Shown here in pieces: positions 23,778 to 33,637 of a DNA stretch of 64,000 nucleotides; within the stretch, counting starts at the first letter, position 1, and every line of letters starts with the position of its first letter. A program made the translations under genes and the position numbers. The DNA is taken from assembly GCA_035048485.1 (NCBI GenBank), contig CM068584.1, positions 58,157,739-58,221,738 of the forward strand. Direction: 5' to 3'. Under the pieces are notes generated by a model. That model did no database searches. It saw only the letters and a list, made by a program, of their open reading frames with translations, and was not told the origin of the DNA. Source of the stretch: Pteria penguin (taxonomy: Eukaryota > Mollusca > Bivalvia > Pterioida > Pteriidae).

Positions 23778-25711
23778 TATTGGTATAGCTAGTATTCAAG
23801 CCGTCGTGTCATAAAAATACCAATCATACAACTTTAGTATAAATATTGGAGTTTAAATTATATTAATGTTTTTATATATCCTCTTATGATCAAATAATGT
23901 TACTACGACTATGTGCTACAACTTGCATTTCTACACTTTACAGCCATGACTAATTAAATGACTAATAATCCAATGAAGATTCATAATACCTTGTGAATAT
24001 TCTAACGCTAGAAATTTTGAAGCTCAGGAACACACTGAGCGAGAAAGAGGGCTTTAAAACTCAGAATGCCTCGTTTTGAGAATCGTGCTTGGCAGTTATA
24101 GCCTTGGCTTATGTCTTCGGCATTAAGCCCGGCCAAAAAGGGCTGCATTTTATAAACATAAACGTACATGTTTTGATGACTAAAGCACTGCACTTTAGAT
24201 GTGCAAACAGCAATGAAACTAAAGCACCTTAGATCAGAGCCAAAGAATTCAAAAGCATATCAGACATCTGTTCTAGATGAATGTTTAGGGAGAAAGTTGG
24301 TCGATATATTCAGAGATGTTAGCATTTAGCACAAAGGATTTTGGCCAACAAGACTTTCAAGTTATTGAAAGCTGTTTGGACAGAAAAGATGAAAAAAGAC
24401 TGATAACAAATATGCGAAAACTTTCGAGACGTTTCATTGAAGAAAAGAGAATTGTCTCTAATGAAAATATAGTAATAGAATCCTGTGAAAAAATGTTCAA
24501 TCGTGATATGAATTTTATTCATGAAGCAAAAAGGAACATTGCAACAACTGATGACTGGCAAAATATTACTGACCTGACAATGTCCATAGCGGACATTCAC
24601 GGTCTCCTGTTTCATTTACATATTTTGTAAGAATATAGAGTCCTGATGTTTGAGCTTTTAAGGTTATTTTACAGATTTGGTAGAAACACTGAATCACACA
24701 CTATATTTCTACTTCCCTTGTCTCAGTAGATGTAGTTCGAGTAGCTCTTAATTTCTGTATTAGGCAGATATATCACAATACATTTATCTCAATGTAAAAT
24801 AAAAGCACACAAATCTCTCAAAACAGTATCATTCGTACACGAGAAAATAATAAGGTATCGCAATGTTCTGACTTTTTTTCAGAATTGAGGGCACTGGGGC
24901 CTGTTAAATATTCAGAATGTCAACCCGATTCAGGAAAAGATGACAGACACGTATGTTACATATAACCAAGGCTGACTGCAGGACATTCATATGCTTGACC
25001 TGTCTAATGTTGTCATGTTCGTTACTGGACTGGAGCTATCATTGTATTTGTGGCGGATAGATTATAAGTTGATAAAAGAAGCAAAGTCATTGTATTGTTT
25101 ACGTACGAGTGGTATAAGGAGATAGCTATTTTTGATAACATATTTAACTTTACTGACTGTGAAGCAATTGGAGTGACCGGATATTTAATGAGTAATACTA
25201 CTTACATTGTTACACATACATCTGATATGGGTATCAGATAAATCAAACATTATACAGTGCCATTATCGGCAATCGCCATCACTCTGCATAATAAAATTAT
25301 TAGGGTCAGGCGCCATAGACTGAGAATATACTGAAGTAAAATATTTCATTTTAATTTATTCCATTATCAAACGACCAAATAAATTCTCATGCAGAATGGT
25401 TTAATTCTGTTTATCAATAAAATAAAACTAAATAAATCCAAATCACAATTATTAATGCATTGATGAACAGAAGAATATGAAATTATGACTTAAGTATATT
25501 CTCAGTTTATGGTGCCGGACCTAGGTGTGGAGCGTTTGCGGCTGTCCATTACAACTTCGTATACCATTATGTTACTTTCGCATGAAAATACCATCACTGC
25601 ACTGGACAGACTGGGTAAATCCTTCAGAAAACCCTAACAAAGGAAGCATTTGGGAGCCAACGGTTTTCTTTTCATTGACCGTTTGAAGTAACCATGTCAG
25701 TGGTCATCTTT

Positions 25712-25760
<49 letters not shown>

Positions 25761-26702
25761 GCAATCACATTCAGGGAACAATTCAGAAAAAAAAACCCAT
25801 TTAACATTAAATCTTTATGGAGATACAAATATGAAGCGTATTTGAGACTTTATGTAAACAACCGCATGTAAAGCGACATAAACACTGCTACAAAAAGTAT
25901 GTGTATTACCATAGGGAACGTCATATACGATATACAGATAAACTATAACCAAAGAAAATTACTATTTTGAAAATTTAGACACTTTTAAAGAAGGTTCAAG
26001 ACTTTATGTATGTTGCTAGAGGAAGTCAAATCAAAGAGATTAAAACATTGCTACAGAGAATATAAAGAAATTATTGCGTGAAAACTAAACGCGATACAGT
26101 TAATATCGCTGATTGTTGACAAATAGCCCAAAGATGTAAACGTATGCGACCTAGTCGAACAGGAAATCCTCATCCATGTGCAGCAGCTATAACGGAACTG
26201 TTTTGGACGAGAAAGATGTGAATCTGATCCTTCCAAACCGGACATTAATAGTGACGACAGTGACTAAACGCCATGTCAAGAAGCTGCGTATATATATACA
26301 CAGTCAACTCGAGGAGGAATGGGACATTTGTGACCATAACTTTATCTTGGTCTTATACAGCTTTGTATCTTCACAAATTCCCCCAAAAGCACAAGGAGCA
26401 TCGGAGAAGCTATCAATAAGGTATATACACACCGCCAAAAGAGAAGGGAATCACAAAAATGAAATTCAGAGCTCATTTTGTATATGCTTGTGGTGATTCT
26501 TGCCATCATTTGTGTACGATATCCCCTCTTGTTTATTAGACAATCTTGACTTAACGCCTTACTCTCATGTGTTGACTGTAATACTTTGTAGATATAAACT
26601 TCAATGTCCCTTAAATGTAAGGTATGAATCGCAGCAGAGAACGTTCTGGTCAAAACACATTTGACCGCAAATGAAATATGTGACTAAACGTCTTAATTGA
26701 AG
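23778..26702. other. No recognised gene; one (TA)n tract
   Basis: About 2.9 kb. A 104-codon plus-strand frame at 24316-24630 is Lys/Arg/Glu-rich and helical-looking but unrecognised. Frames at 26176-26496 (+) and 26342-26653 (-) overlap and carry no motif. A (TA)n microsatellite lies at 25714-25756. Confidence 0.5.
25714..25756. repeat. (TA)n microsatellite
   Basis: About 21 uninterrupted TA dinucleotides. Confidence 0.95.
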
Positions 26703-27290
26703 GAGCTCCCGGGATCCGCCCCTGGTGGGTTTCATTTAGTGTCAGGATATACGTCGTCAGTTACCCCTCTAATATTTAATATTAGAATCTTAAATCCTTC
26801 CTCACTCTATGCTACTGGTATTTCCTTTAAAGCATGTGTAACACGTGTGACAGACGATTACGTTGAAGCTTGCTATTATCGACTGTGCTCAAACGTTTTG
26901 TAATTTAAAGAGCTCCCAGGGATCCGCCCCCGATGGGTTTCATTTAGTGTCAGGTTATACCTAGTCAGTTGCCCCTCTAATATTTAATATTAGAATCTTA
27001 ATTCCTCTCACTCCATGCTACTGGTATTTCCCTTAAGGTATGTGTGACAGGCGATTAAGTGGAAGCTGCTTTCACTGACTGTGCTCAAACGTTTTATAAT
27101 TGAAAGAGCTCCCCGAGATGGGTTTCAGTTAGTGTCAGGTTATACCTCGTCATTTACCCCTCTAATATTTAATATTAGAATCTTGAATCCTCCCTCACTT
27201 TAAGCTACTGGTATTTCCTTTCAGGTATGTGTAACACGTGTGACAAATGATTACGTGGAAGCTTGCTATTATTGACTGTATTGGGCTAGT
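26703..27290. repeat. Tandem repeat, three units of about 180-206 bp
   Basis: Units begin at about 26703, 26909 and 27106 with GAGCTCCC. Shared blocks include GGGTTTCATTTAGTGTCAGG, CCTCTAATATTTAATATTAG, GCTACTGGTATTTCC and CTGTGCTCAAACGTTTT. Units 1 and 2 also share GATCCGCCCC. Unit 3 has lost about 20 bp near its start and ends by about 27290. The units differ by small indels and substitutions. The unit itself holds a perfect palindrome, CTAATATTTAATATTAG. Confidence 0.92.
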
Positions 27291-27692
27291 GCAAATACAT
27301 CCAGATGTCGCTGATTGTTGAGGTCAGAGGCTACTATTGGGATATAAGGAAAATGTTATATAGACACTGTAAATCTTATACTGTTGGTATATAAATCGTT
27401 CTGATGAAGACCATTAAAAGTTTATATCATTAGCAGGAGCTTTATTTATGCATTTACTATATCTACAACACGTGGCAATAATATTTATATTACTGGATTC
27501 CCCATAGAAAACTCTCTACTGTATGGTTAGGTATATAATTTTACTTCAAAGGGGTGTAATGTATTTGTTACTTAGTGCCTTTACATATGTCATTTAAATT
27601 CACCAAAGACGTTACAGGTGCCGTAATAGATTAGAAATAGGGAAGAACAGGAACAAGCCTGGGTTGTTTTTGTATTTTTGCTGATTCTAACC
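27291..27692. other. No recognised feature
   Basis: Unique-looking sequence between the tandem repeat and the hAT left end. Confidence 0.5.
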
Positions 27693-27824
27693 CAGGCGCG
27701 GATCTAGGATTTTTTCAAAGGGGGGGTTGCAATCATAAAATGTGTAAATGTAAAACTCAAAGATGACGATGTGGTAGGTATATTATCAATATCTTTAATC
27801 ATATCTTGGCTTTTTAGTTGTCAT

Positions 27825-28098
27825 TTACACTTCTATTCTTCGTGAATGTTTCTGTACAAATTTTTTTGTTAAGATATCAAAATCGAGGCCAATATCTGGA
27901 TGAATGTTCATGAGTGCAAGACCTGATAATCGTTCATCGGTCATTGTGGACCGCAAGTATGTCTTTGTGCGCCGATGCACAGAAAATGATCGTTCAGCCT
28001 CACAACTGGCGACTGGTAACGTACATGCTATCAAAATGTGCAGTTCCCGGTCATTATGACAAATATATTTTGTGAAGGGACACCGAAGTTTTATAAAT
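27825..28098 (-). pseudogene. hAT transposase C-terminal dimerisation exon
   Basis: Reads from about 28098: a TKYICHNDRELHILIACTLP segment, then VASCEAERSFSVHRRTKTYL, then RSTMTDERLSGLALMNIH, ending with a KFVQKHSRR tail and a stop at 27825. This is the typical hAT C-terminal dimer interface (the ERSFS ... LR..M...RLSGLALM motif) of the THAP12/ZMYM-like hAT branch. The ATG at 28034 is internal; the frame is open upstream. The preceding catalytic RNase-H-like region is missing, presumably displaced or deleted by the nested insertions. Confidence 0.88.
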
Positions 28099-28637
28099 TT
28101 ATCCTACACGTAGATCCGAATACGGAATACTGACCAATTGATAGAAAAATACATAATTTCATCTGTAACACGCAAATTGTCTATCAAAACTATATCCCGG
28201 ATGTGTTATAAGAATTTTTATGGCTGGTGAAACGACAGGTCGGCTTTAATGTGCGATGCATACATGTATTGTCGAATTGTTGAAATTTTTAAATAGAACC
28301 AAATTACATAATTTACGAATTGTAGTCTATAATTTATACGTTATACTCCAATAATTAATCAAACCTCCAACTAGATTTAGCCAATATTGCGTTACATTAT
28401 CACGGTCACGTCGTGGCGGCAATAGAACGTATAGTCGGTGATAACAGTTGTGATCGATCTTTACATAATATCATTTGTGGACTCCCCCCCCCCCCCCACT
28501 TTCACACATAAATAACAACAAATGATTTGCTTTTCTCCGATACAATTTTTGTTTACAAGTAAAAAATAGCAATAAGAATAAACCACGAATATTTAATCAC
28601 GGTAATAGACAGTTTGAAAACAAAAAGACTATTAATA

Positions 28638-29462
28638 TGACGCGGAATCAGTGTCAAAATTACCGATTTTAGCTATGGCTAAAATATTTAAGCCATGGCA
28701 GAAATCGATTTCAGCCATGGCGGTAATAATTCAGCAATGGCTTAAATCGACTTCAGCCATAGCTAAATTCGAATTATGCCATGGCTGAATTATTTTAGCC
28801 ATAGCTGAAATCGATTTAAGGCATGGTATAATTATTTCAGCCATGGCTTAATTATTTCAGCTGTAGCTGAATTCTATTTTAGTCATGGCTTAATTATTTT
28901 AGTGCCAGCTGAATTAATTTAGCCATAGCCGAAATCATTTTCCTCCAACCAATCACCTTTGCTGTTTCATGTTGCTGAAACTACAGGATTACATTCGGAT
29001 CGTCTCGCTCTTTTCCTCAGCATGTAAGACAACCGTCCCGCGTTTTATGATATTGAAATGATATTAACATGGACGGATCTGAAGATTTCGGCGATTTCGA
29101 AACATTACAAAATATTTCTGAAACAATACAGTAGGTTTGACGTGATTGGTTAATCGCTTTTGGCGGCATTGATTTCAGCCATGGCAAAAATAATTCGGCT
29201 ATCACTGAAATATTTCAGCCATGGCAAAAATCGAATTTAGCTATAGCTTAAATAATTAAGCCATGGCTGACATAATTATGCCATGGCTGAAATCGACTTC
29301 AGCTATGGTTGAATCATTTTAGCCATGGCATAATTCGAATTTAGATTTTAGCCATGACAGAATTATTTCAGCCATGGCTAAAATGCTGAATTCGATTTCC
29401 GCCATGGCTTAAATATTTAAGCCATAGCTGAAATCGGTAATTTTGACACAGATTCCGTGTCA
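28638..29462. mobile_element. 825-bp inverted-repeat element built of CCATGG palindromic units
   Basis: The two arms (about 28638-28925 and 29160-29462) are inverted copies. The outermost 32 bp, TGACGCGGAATCAGTGTCAA and onwards, match the other end at about 30 positions. TA flanks both ends (28636-28637 and 29463-29464). Each arm is a run of about a dozen degenerate 20-22 bp units around AGCCATGGCTGAAATCGATT, which are themselves palindromic, so each arm folds both on itself and onto the other arm. The centre (28930-29155) is unique, with CCAAT/ATTGG sequences on both sides and a 21-codon ORF. Confidence 0.88.
29069..29134 (+). CDS. 21-codon acidic ORF in the centre of the inverted-repeat element
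   Basis: ATG at 29069, then MDGSEDFGDFETLQNISETI and Q, stop TAG at 29132. It is acidic, similar in tone to an activation-domain N-terminus. A CCAATCACC sequence about 120 bp upstream and its inverse ATTGGTTAA downstream could be promoter elements. GT follows just after the stop. It may be a captured first exon, or chance; nothing proves translation. Confidence 0.2.
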   Translation: MDGSEDFGDFETLQNISETIQ

Positions 29463-29545
29463 TATACATGTATTAAGTATATATTGTAAAGATTATTCAT
29501 ATCGATTGCTATATTTTAAAAATTCGACTACCTGCTCAGCCCATA

Positions 29546-29838
29546 CATGTTTTGTTTGTTTGTTTGTTTTTCATTGTTTAACGTCACACTGACTCACGAA
29601 TATTGCAAATTTATGGTGACAACATCTAACTGATGCAGTTTTTCAGAAATTTTGACCATTGCATCGGACCAACCGAAACAGTGAGGGCTCTTTAACCTGC
29701 CACGTCTACCGCAACACGGAGCATCGGTTTTGACTGTCTCATACGAAGGACAGTCAGACACCGACATGTCTACGCTGAGGATCGAACCCCTGACCTCTCG
29801 GTCAATAGTCGACCGATCTACCTCTGAGCGACGCCGGC
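29546..29838 (-). mobile_element. tRNA-derived SINE, copy 3 (nested in hAT)
   Basis: Reverse orientation: head GCCGGCGTCGCTCAGAGGTA, B-box GGTTCGATCCT, the body block GACAGTCAAAACCGATGCTC, and the tail GTGTGACGTTAAACAATG followed by (AAAC)n. The A-box part resembles a different tRNA head from copies 1 and 2. The flanks CAGCCCATA and CAGCTCATA agree at 8 of 9 positions and may be the target duplication. It inserted after the hAT element. Confidence 0.88.
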
Positions 29839-30060
29839 TTCAGCTCATAAAGCCTATATAGGTACAAATATGTATATATATATATGTTGGAGCAAAACTT
29901 GAAAAGTGTTAAGTGCAAAGTCTATTATTTGCACGTCTTACGTCACGTGGTTCACCGGTCAAGAATAAAATTTATGGGAAAAGGGGGGTCCATTCGTATG
30001 GTCTTGTGTTCTCTGTACATAATAATTATTAATTATGGAAATTTGATTTGTTCTATTTAC

Positions 30061-30319
30061 CTGACAAGAATATCGATACGCAGTTGTAAAGACAGTTGCC
30101 ATCTCCAGGTACTTTCACTGCAATATATCTATCGCGAGTGTCCTCTGGCAATAATGCTGTTCCAAGGTCGTCTCTCTTAAGCTGCGATGAACGCACTTTT
30201 AGGTTATCTTTGCACGTCTTCTTTTTCAATGCAGCCTCAAGTTTTAATCGTAAATCTTGTCTCTGAACCAAATTAGGCGTGCATATTGCATCCCTGGCAT
30301 CCTGAAGGGCATTAGACAT
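30061..30319 (-). pseudogene. OTU cysteine-protease-like first exon
   Basis: ATG at 30319 (MSNALQDARDAICTPNLVQR), a basic helical region, then VKVPGDGNCLYNCVSIFLSG, ending at a donor (TTGTCAG|gtaaat, boundary at 30061). DGNCLYxxxS is the catalytic Asp/Cys motif of OTU deubiquitinase-like proteases, with the nucleophile Cys inside it. The His block should lie in a later exon, which was not found within the next 2 kb on this strand. The exon sits just inside the right end of the hAT element and is transcribed towards the hAT dimerisation exon, so both may have belonged to one gene. It could also be an older resident. Confidence 0.7.
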
Positions 30320-30624
30320 GATGGCGACACGTTTTTGAACTTTTTCTCTTTAAAATGGCACAAAACTCGAAATTCGGTCACACTGGAACTATGCTATTAC
30401 GTCACGTCACGTGATGTAAAGCATGATACAGGATGTAACAGAATACCTGCTTACTACAGGGTGTAACAAAAGTAGACTACCCAAGTGTTCAATTAAATTC
30501 AGCTGTAGCTGTTCATAACTCTCTGGAAAGATTAGTATTCTCTCTCTCTCTTTTTTTTTTTTGGCCGGACCAAAGGGGGGGGGGGGTTGCAACCCCCGCA
30601 ACCCCCCCTCTAGATCCGCCAATG

Positions 30625-31648
30625 TAACCTATTGTATCACCTTGTACTGAGATTACAGATCACAACAAATGGAAACGTTCCTGATGGGCCGATGCTATTC
30701 GCACGACAGCCGTGTGTGTAAACCGGTATTCTATACATAAGACGGTTGTGTAAATAGCTGAGGTAGTATGCAATGGCTATATACACGACAATAGTGTACC
30801 TAAAGTGATGTGGCTATCTACACGACGTGTCAAGGTGTACCTAAGACTCCCTGTCGAGGCCCGGCCTTGTACTCAAAGGAATGCTGGGGAAGTTTGATAC
30901 AGAAACTTCGTGTCCTATATACCCGGTACATGCGAAAATAGTAAAATAACCTTATAAAAGATTGTATTTCGACGTATCAAATGTAAAGCCGGCAAACAAA
31001 TTATTTGTTTGTCTATTTAAAAGAAGTGTCACAAGCAGCCGAGTGGCTGGGAAATTTGGTTAATAAATTGAGAAAAAATATTTTTACAATTTACTTGATA
31101 CTGTTTTTACATACACATATACTATAAACAGTTTATACAATACTAGCACTACAGTTCACATTAGTCCTTAGTACTGTCTCGGAATACACAATACTAAAAT
31201 TCATATACTTCGAACAAAGCATTTAAAAGAAATATGCAAGTATTCATTACACTATCTAGAAAATAAGATAAGACTTTTGGAGGAATTTATCTGAATAGTA
31301 AATGTAAATTCGACTTACCCAATGCATGGCATAACGTGCAGCCGAGAATGAGCCGATGAACGGTGAACTGGACTTAGACTGAATACAGTTTTGAAAGTTG
31401 AAACACATTTTACAATCTAGACTAGAAAACATTAGCATGTTTCCTACTCGGGACCAACAACCAAACTGACCAAGCTAGAAAACGGTTTTCCCACGTGAGT
31501 GAAAAAGCGTTTCTACAGGTAAAAGTATGCAACAGGCGCTTTAGGGGAAACTGTAAATACTGACCGAATAAAACAACGTTACAATAAGGGTATTTACAAC
31601 ATACAATGTAAAATAAAATAATATGAAATTGATTGTGACAAGAAGTTA
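30625..31648. other. No recognised gene
   Basis: AT-rich, no motif-bearing ORF. Confidence 0.5.
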
Positions 31649-31873
31649 CACTGGTGTACATAGGATGATCTATAAATTTTTGAAAGAGGGGTGGGGGTTG
31701 CAGTCTCCCATAACAAATGTTTTGCACTATCGGTTTTGAAAGAGAGGGTAGGGGGAGGTGTTGCAGCACTATGGTCAAAAATGACCTTTTTGGGGGGTAA
31801 ATGTTTTCAATCAAAAAAAGGGGGGGGGGGGGTTTGCAACCCCTCTTCCACCTCTAAATCCGCAAATGGTGTA
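31649..31873. mobile_element. Small hAT-like MITE with GGATCTA ends and poly-G
   Basis: The left part (GATGATCTATAAATTTTTGA then GGGGTGGGGGTTGCAG) and right part (TTTGCAACCCC ... CCTCTAAATCCGCAAATGG) are inverted relatives of the ends of the element at 27693-30624. About 225 bp, non-coding; the 66-codon ORF across it is a by-product. It is probably a non-autonomous relative of that hAT family. Confidence 0.55.
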
Positions 31874-32570
31874 TCTAAAAGGATTTGCTAATTAAGAGGT
31901 ACTAAAAATCGGGAAGGGTGTGCTATAGAAGTCAATGTCCTGTTTCTGGGTGTAAATTGCGTCAAATATTTTCACCTTGCTTTATTATCTATTACTTTAT
32001 TAAAGTATTTATACTGAGCAGTATTCTTATAAAGAATATTTCTATTCGAAACTATATAATCTCTAATTGAAAGAGATTTGGTGGTGTTTAAAACAATCAA
32101 ACGAAATAATTGATCACTCCTATTGTTAACAAATGTCTTCTTTCCGCATTCGGGCATCTGATTTAAACAGTATTTATTGTGAAAAATATACATTAATAAG
32201 ATATATACATATACATCAATTTATGAATTGAGCAGCAAGCAGATAGCTTATATAAAGCTCTCTCCATTTGTACAAAATTTTAATTACACTTATGATAGGC
32301 CGACGTGAATAAAGTATTGGTATTTATACAGATACAAATACACGTAGAAACGTGTAAATATGCAATCACTAGTAAATACAAGTATAAAAGTAATGGTAAA
32401 CCAGTATTCAAATACAGTACAGAAATACATTTAGGTGTATAAACAGTTATACATAGGTACATATGTAGACATTTGTAAGATATAATTAAGTCGGTTTGCC
32501 ATGTATACATAGCATGCTACTTCACATATGTACAAATATGAAAAAAAAAACATGTATAGGCCAATATGTA

Positions 32571-32617
<47 letters not shown>

Positions 32618-32850
32618 CATATGAACACATATACTAACACATACACATACATGTACACATCCATGCACATATACATGCATTCACACACACTTACACATAC
32701 ATCACTGTATATATACACACATATACATATATTCACATTCAATTATATTCATATGAGTCCTGAACGTATAATGGAATAATGTACATTAACCTAAATGGAG
32801 AAAAAAAAAATTGTTGCAGAGCAGATAGAGTATTAATCTACTAGGTAATA
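31874..32850. other. AT-rich DNA with (TA)n and ACATA microsatellites
   Basis: Contains a (TA)n tract at 32574-32612 followed by imperfect CACATATACA repeats to about 32750. The ORFs across these repeats are artefacts. The 73-codon minus frame at 31972-32193 has no motif. Confidence 0.7.
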
Positions 32851-33637
32851 TTAGAAACGTTTACTCTTTATACTGAAGTTGTGCACATGTTTGAATATCT
32901 CCTCGTTTACATCATTATTATACATAGGGTACCCAGATAGTAATATATCGATGTTTGTATTAACATGTATAGCATGGATAGTTGACCGAATGTTGTCATA
33001 TAATTTACAAGCATAGAAGTAATGAGCGGCTGTTTCTACACCTCCACATATACAAATATCATTATCTCTCAGGTGGTTTTTATGTAAGTCGGAGTTTAGG
33101 GAGCTGCATCCCAGTCGTAGACGAGTATGGTGTATTTGGCACCATCTATCTCCTTTGTAATAGTAATTTGGAATTTTGATGCGGTCTTTTTCTAAATAAG
33201 CTCTAAAGGATGATAACGAATCTAGTGATCTTGTCGGTTCAGGTAGTGAATTCCAATCAGTTGCTGTTTTGTTAATGAAAGAATTTTGATATAGAGTAGT
33301 TTTACATCTTTTTATATGAAAATCGTTTCCAGTTCTGAGTACGCGTTGGCTAACCTGATAAACACTTGGGGGAAGCAAAGAATGAAGATAGGAAGGGACA
33401 TCATTGTTGACCATTTTATAACACGCAAGCAATCTATGATTATTTCTACGTTTCTCAAGGCTGTCCGGCCCAGTCTCCTTTAATAGTTTGGTACTAGAAC
33501 AGGATCGCGTCGCACCAGTGACTACATAGGCTGCCTCGATTTGAATTTGTTCGATGTTTTGTTTTTCGTACATGGTGCAATTTTCCTAAACAGTGTCCAC
33601 ATATTCTAAAGTTGGCCGAATAAAAGAACAGTAGATG
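32851..33637 (-). pseudogene. LINE 3' fragment: C-terminal end of reverse transcriptase
   Basis: A 240-codon open frame, from 33573 to the stop at 32851. Motifs: QIEAAYVVTGATRSCS, then LYQNSFINKTATDWNSLPEP, HHTRLRLGCSSLNSDLHKNH, and a terminal CICGGVETAAHYFYAC zinc-knuckle. These are the conserved blocks after the RT thumb in Jockey/RTE-like LINEs. Upstream to about 33637 the frame continues (IRPTLEY) with one stop near 33597. The catalytic RT is missing, so this is a 5'-truncated insertion. It abuts the DNA polymerase gene directly and interrupts it; it lacks the CCATATGGGTGAAATATT tail of the other LINE, so it is a different family. Confidence 0.85.

Larger units (their letters stand above)
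27693..30624 (-). mobile_element. hAT-type transposon with nested insertions
   Basis: The left end CAGGCGCGGATCTAGGATTT (27693) and the right end, complement of CATTGGCGGATCTAGAGGGG (to 30624), share GGCGGATCTAG in inverted orientation. Both are followed internally by poly-G and TTGCAA sequence. TAACC lies flush outside both ends (27688-27692 and 30625-30629), a possible 5-bp duplication; most hAT elements duplicate 8 bp. The minus strand carries an OTU-like exon near the right end and a hAT dimerisation exon near the left end. An inverted-repeat element (28638-29462) and a SINE (29546-29838) have landed in the middle. The catalytic region was not found. Confidence 0.7.

Noticed and set aside
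29017..29205. 62-codon minus-strand protein in the centre of the inverted-repeat element
   Set aside because: Overlaps the plus-strand mini-ORF and runs into the inverted arm; no motif. Neither strand is proven coding; I list only the plus-strand frame, at low confidence.
28638..29462. CRISPR-like array of short repeats
   Set aside because: The repeats are palindromic, degenerate, without spacers of constant length, inverted between two arms, and the genome is eukaryotic.
32528..32779. 83-codon Tyr/Ile/His-rich protein
   Set aside because: Frame runs through a (TA)n and CACATA microsatellite; amino-acid pattern is the microsatellite translated.
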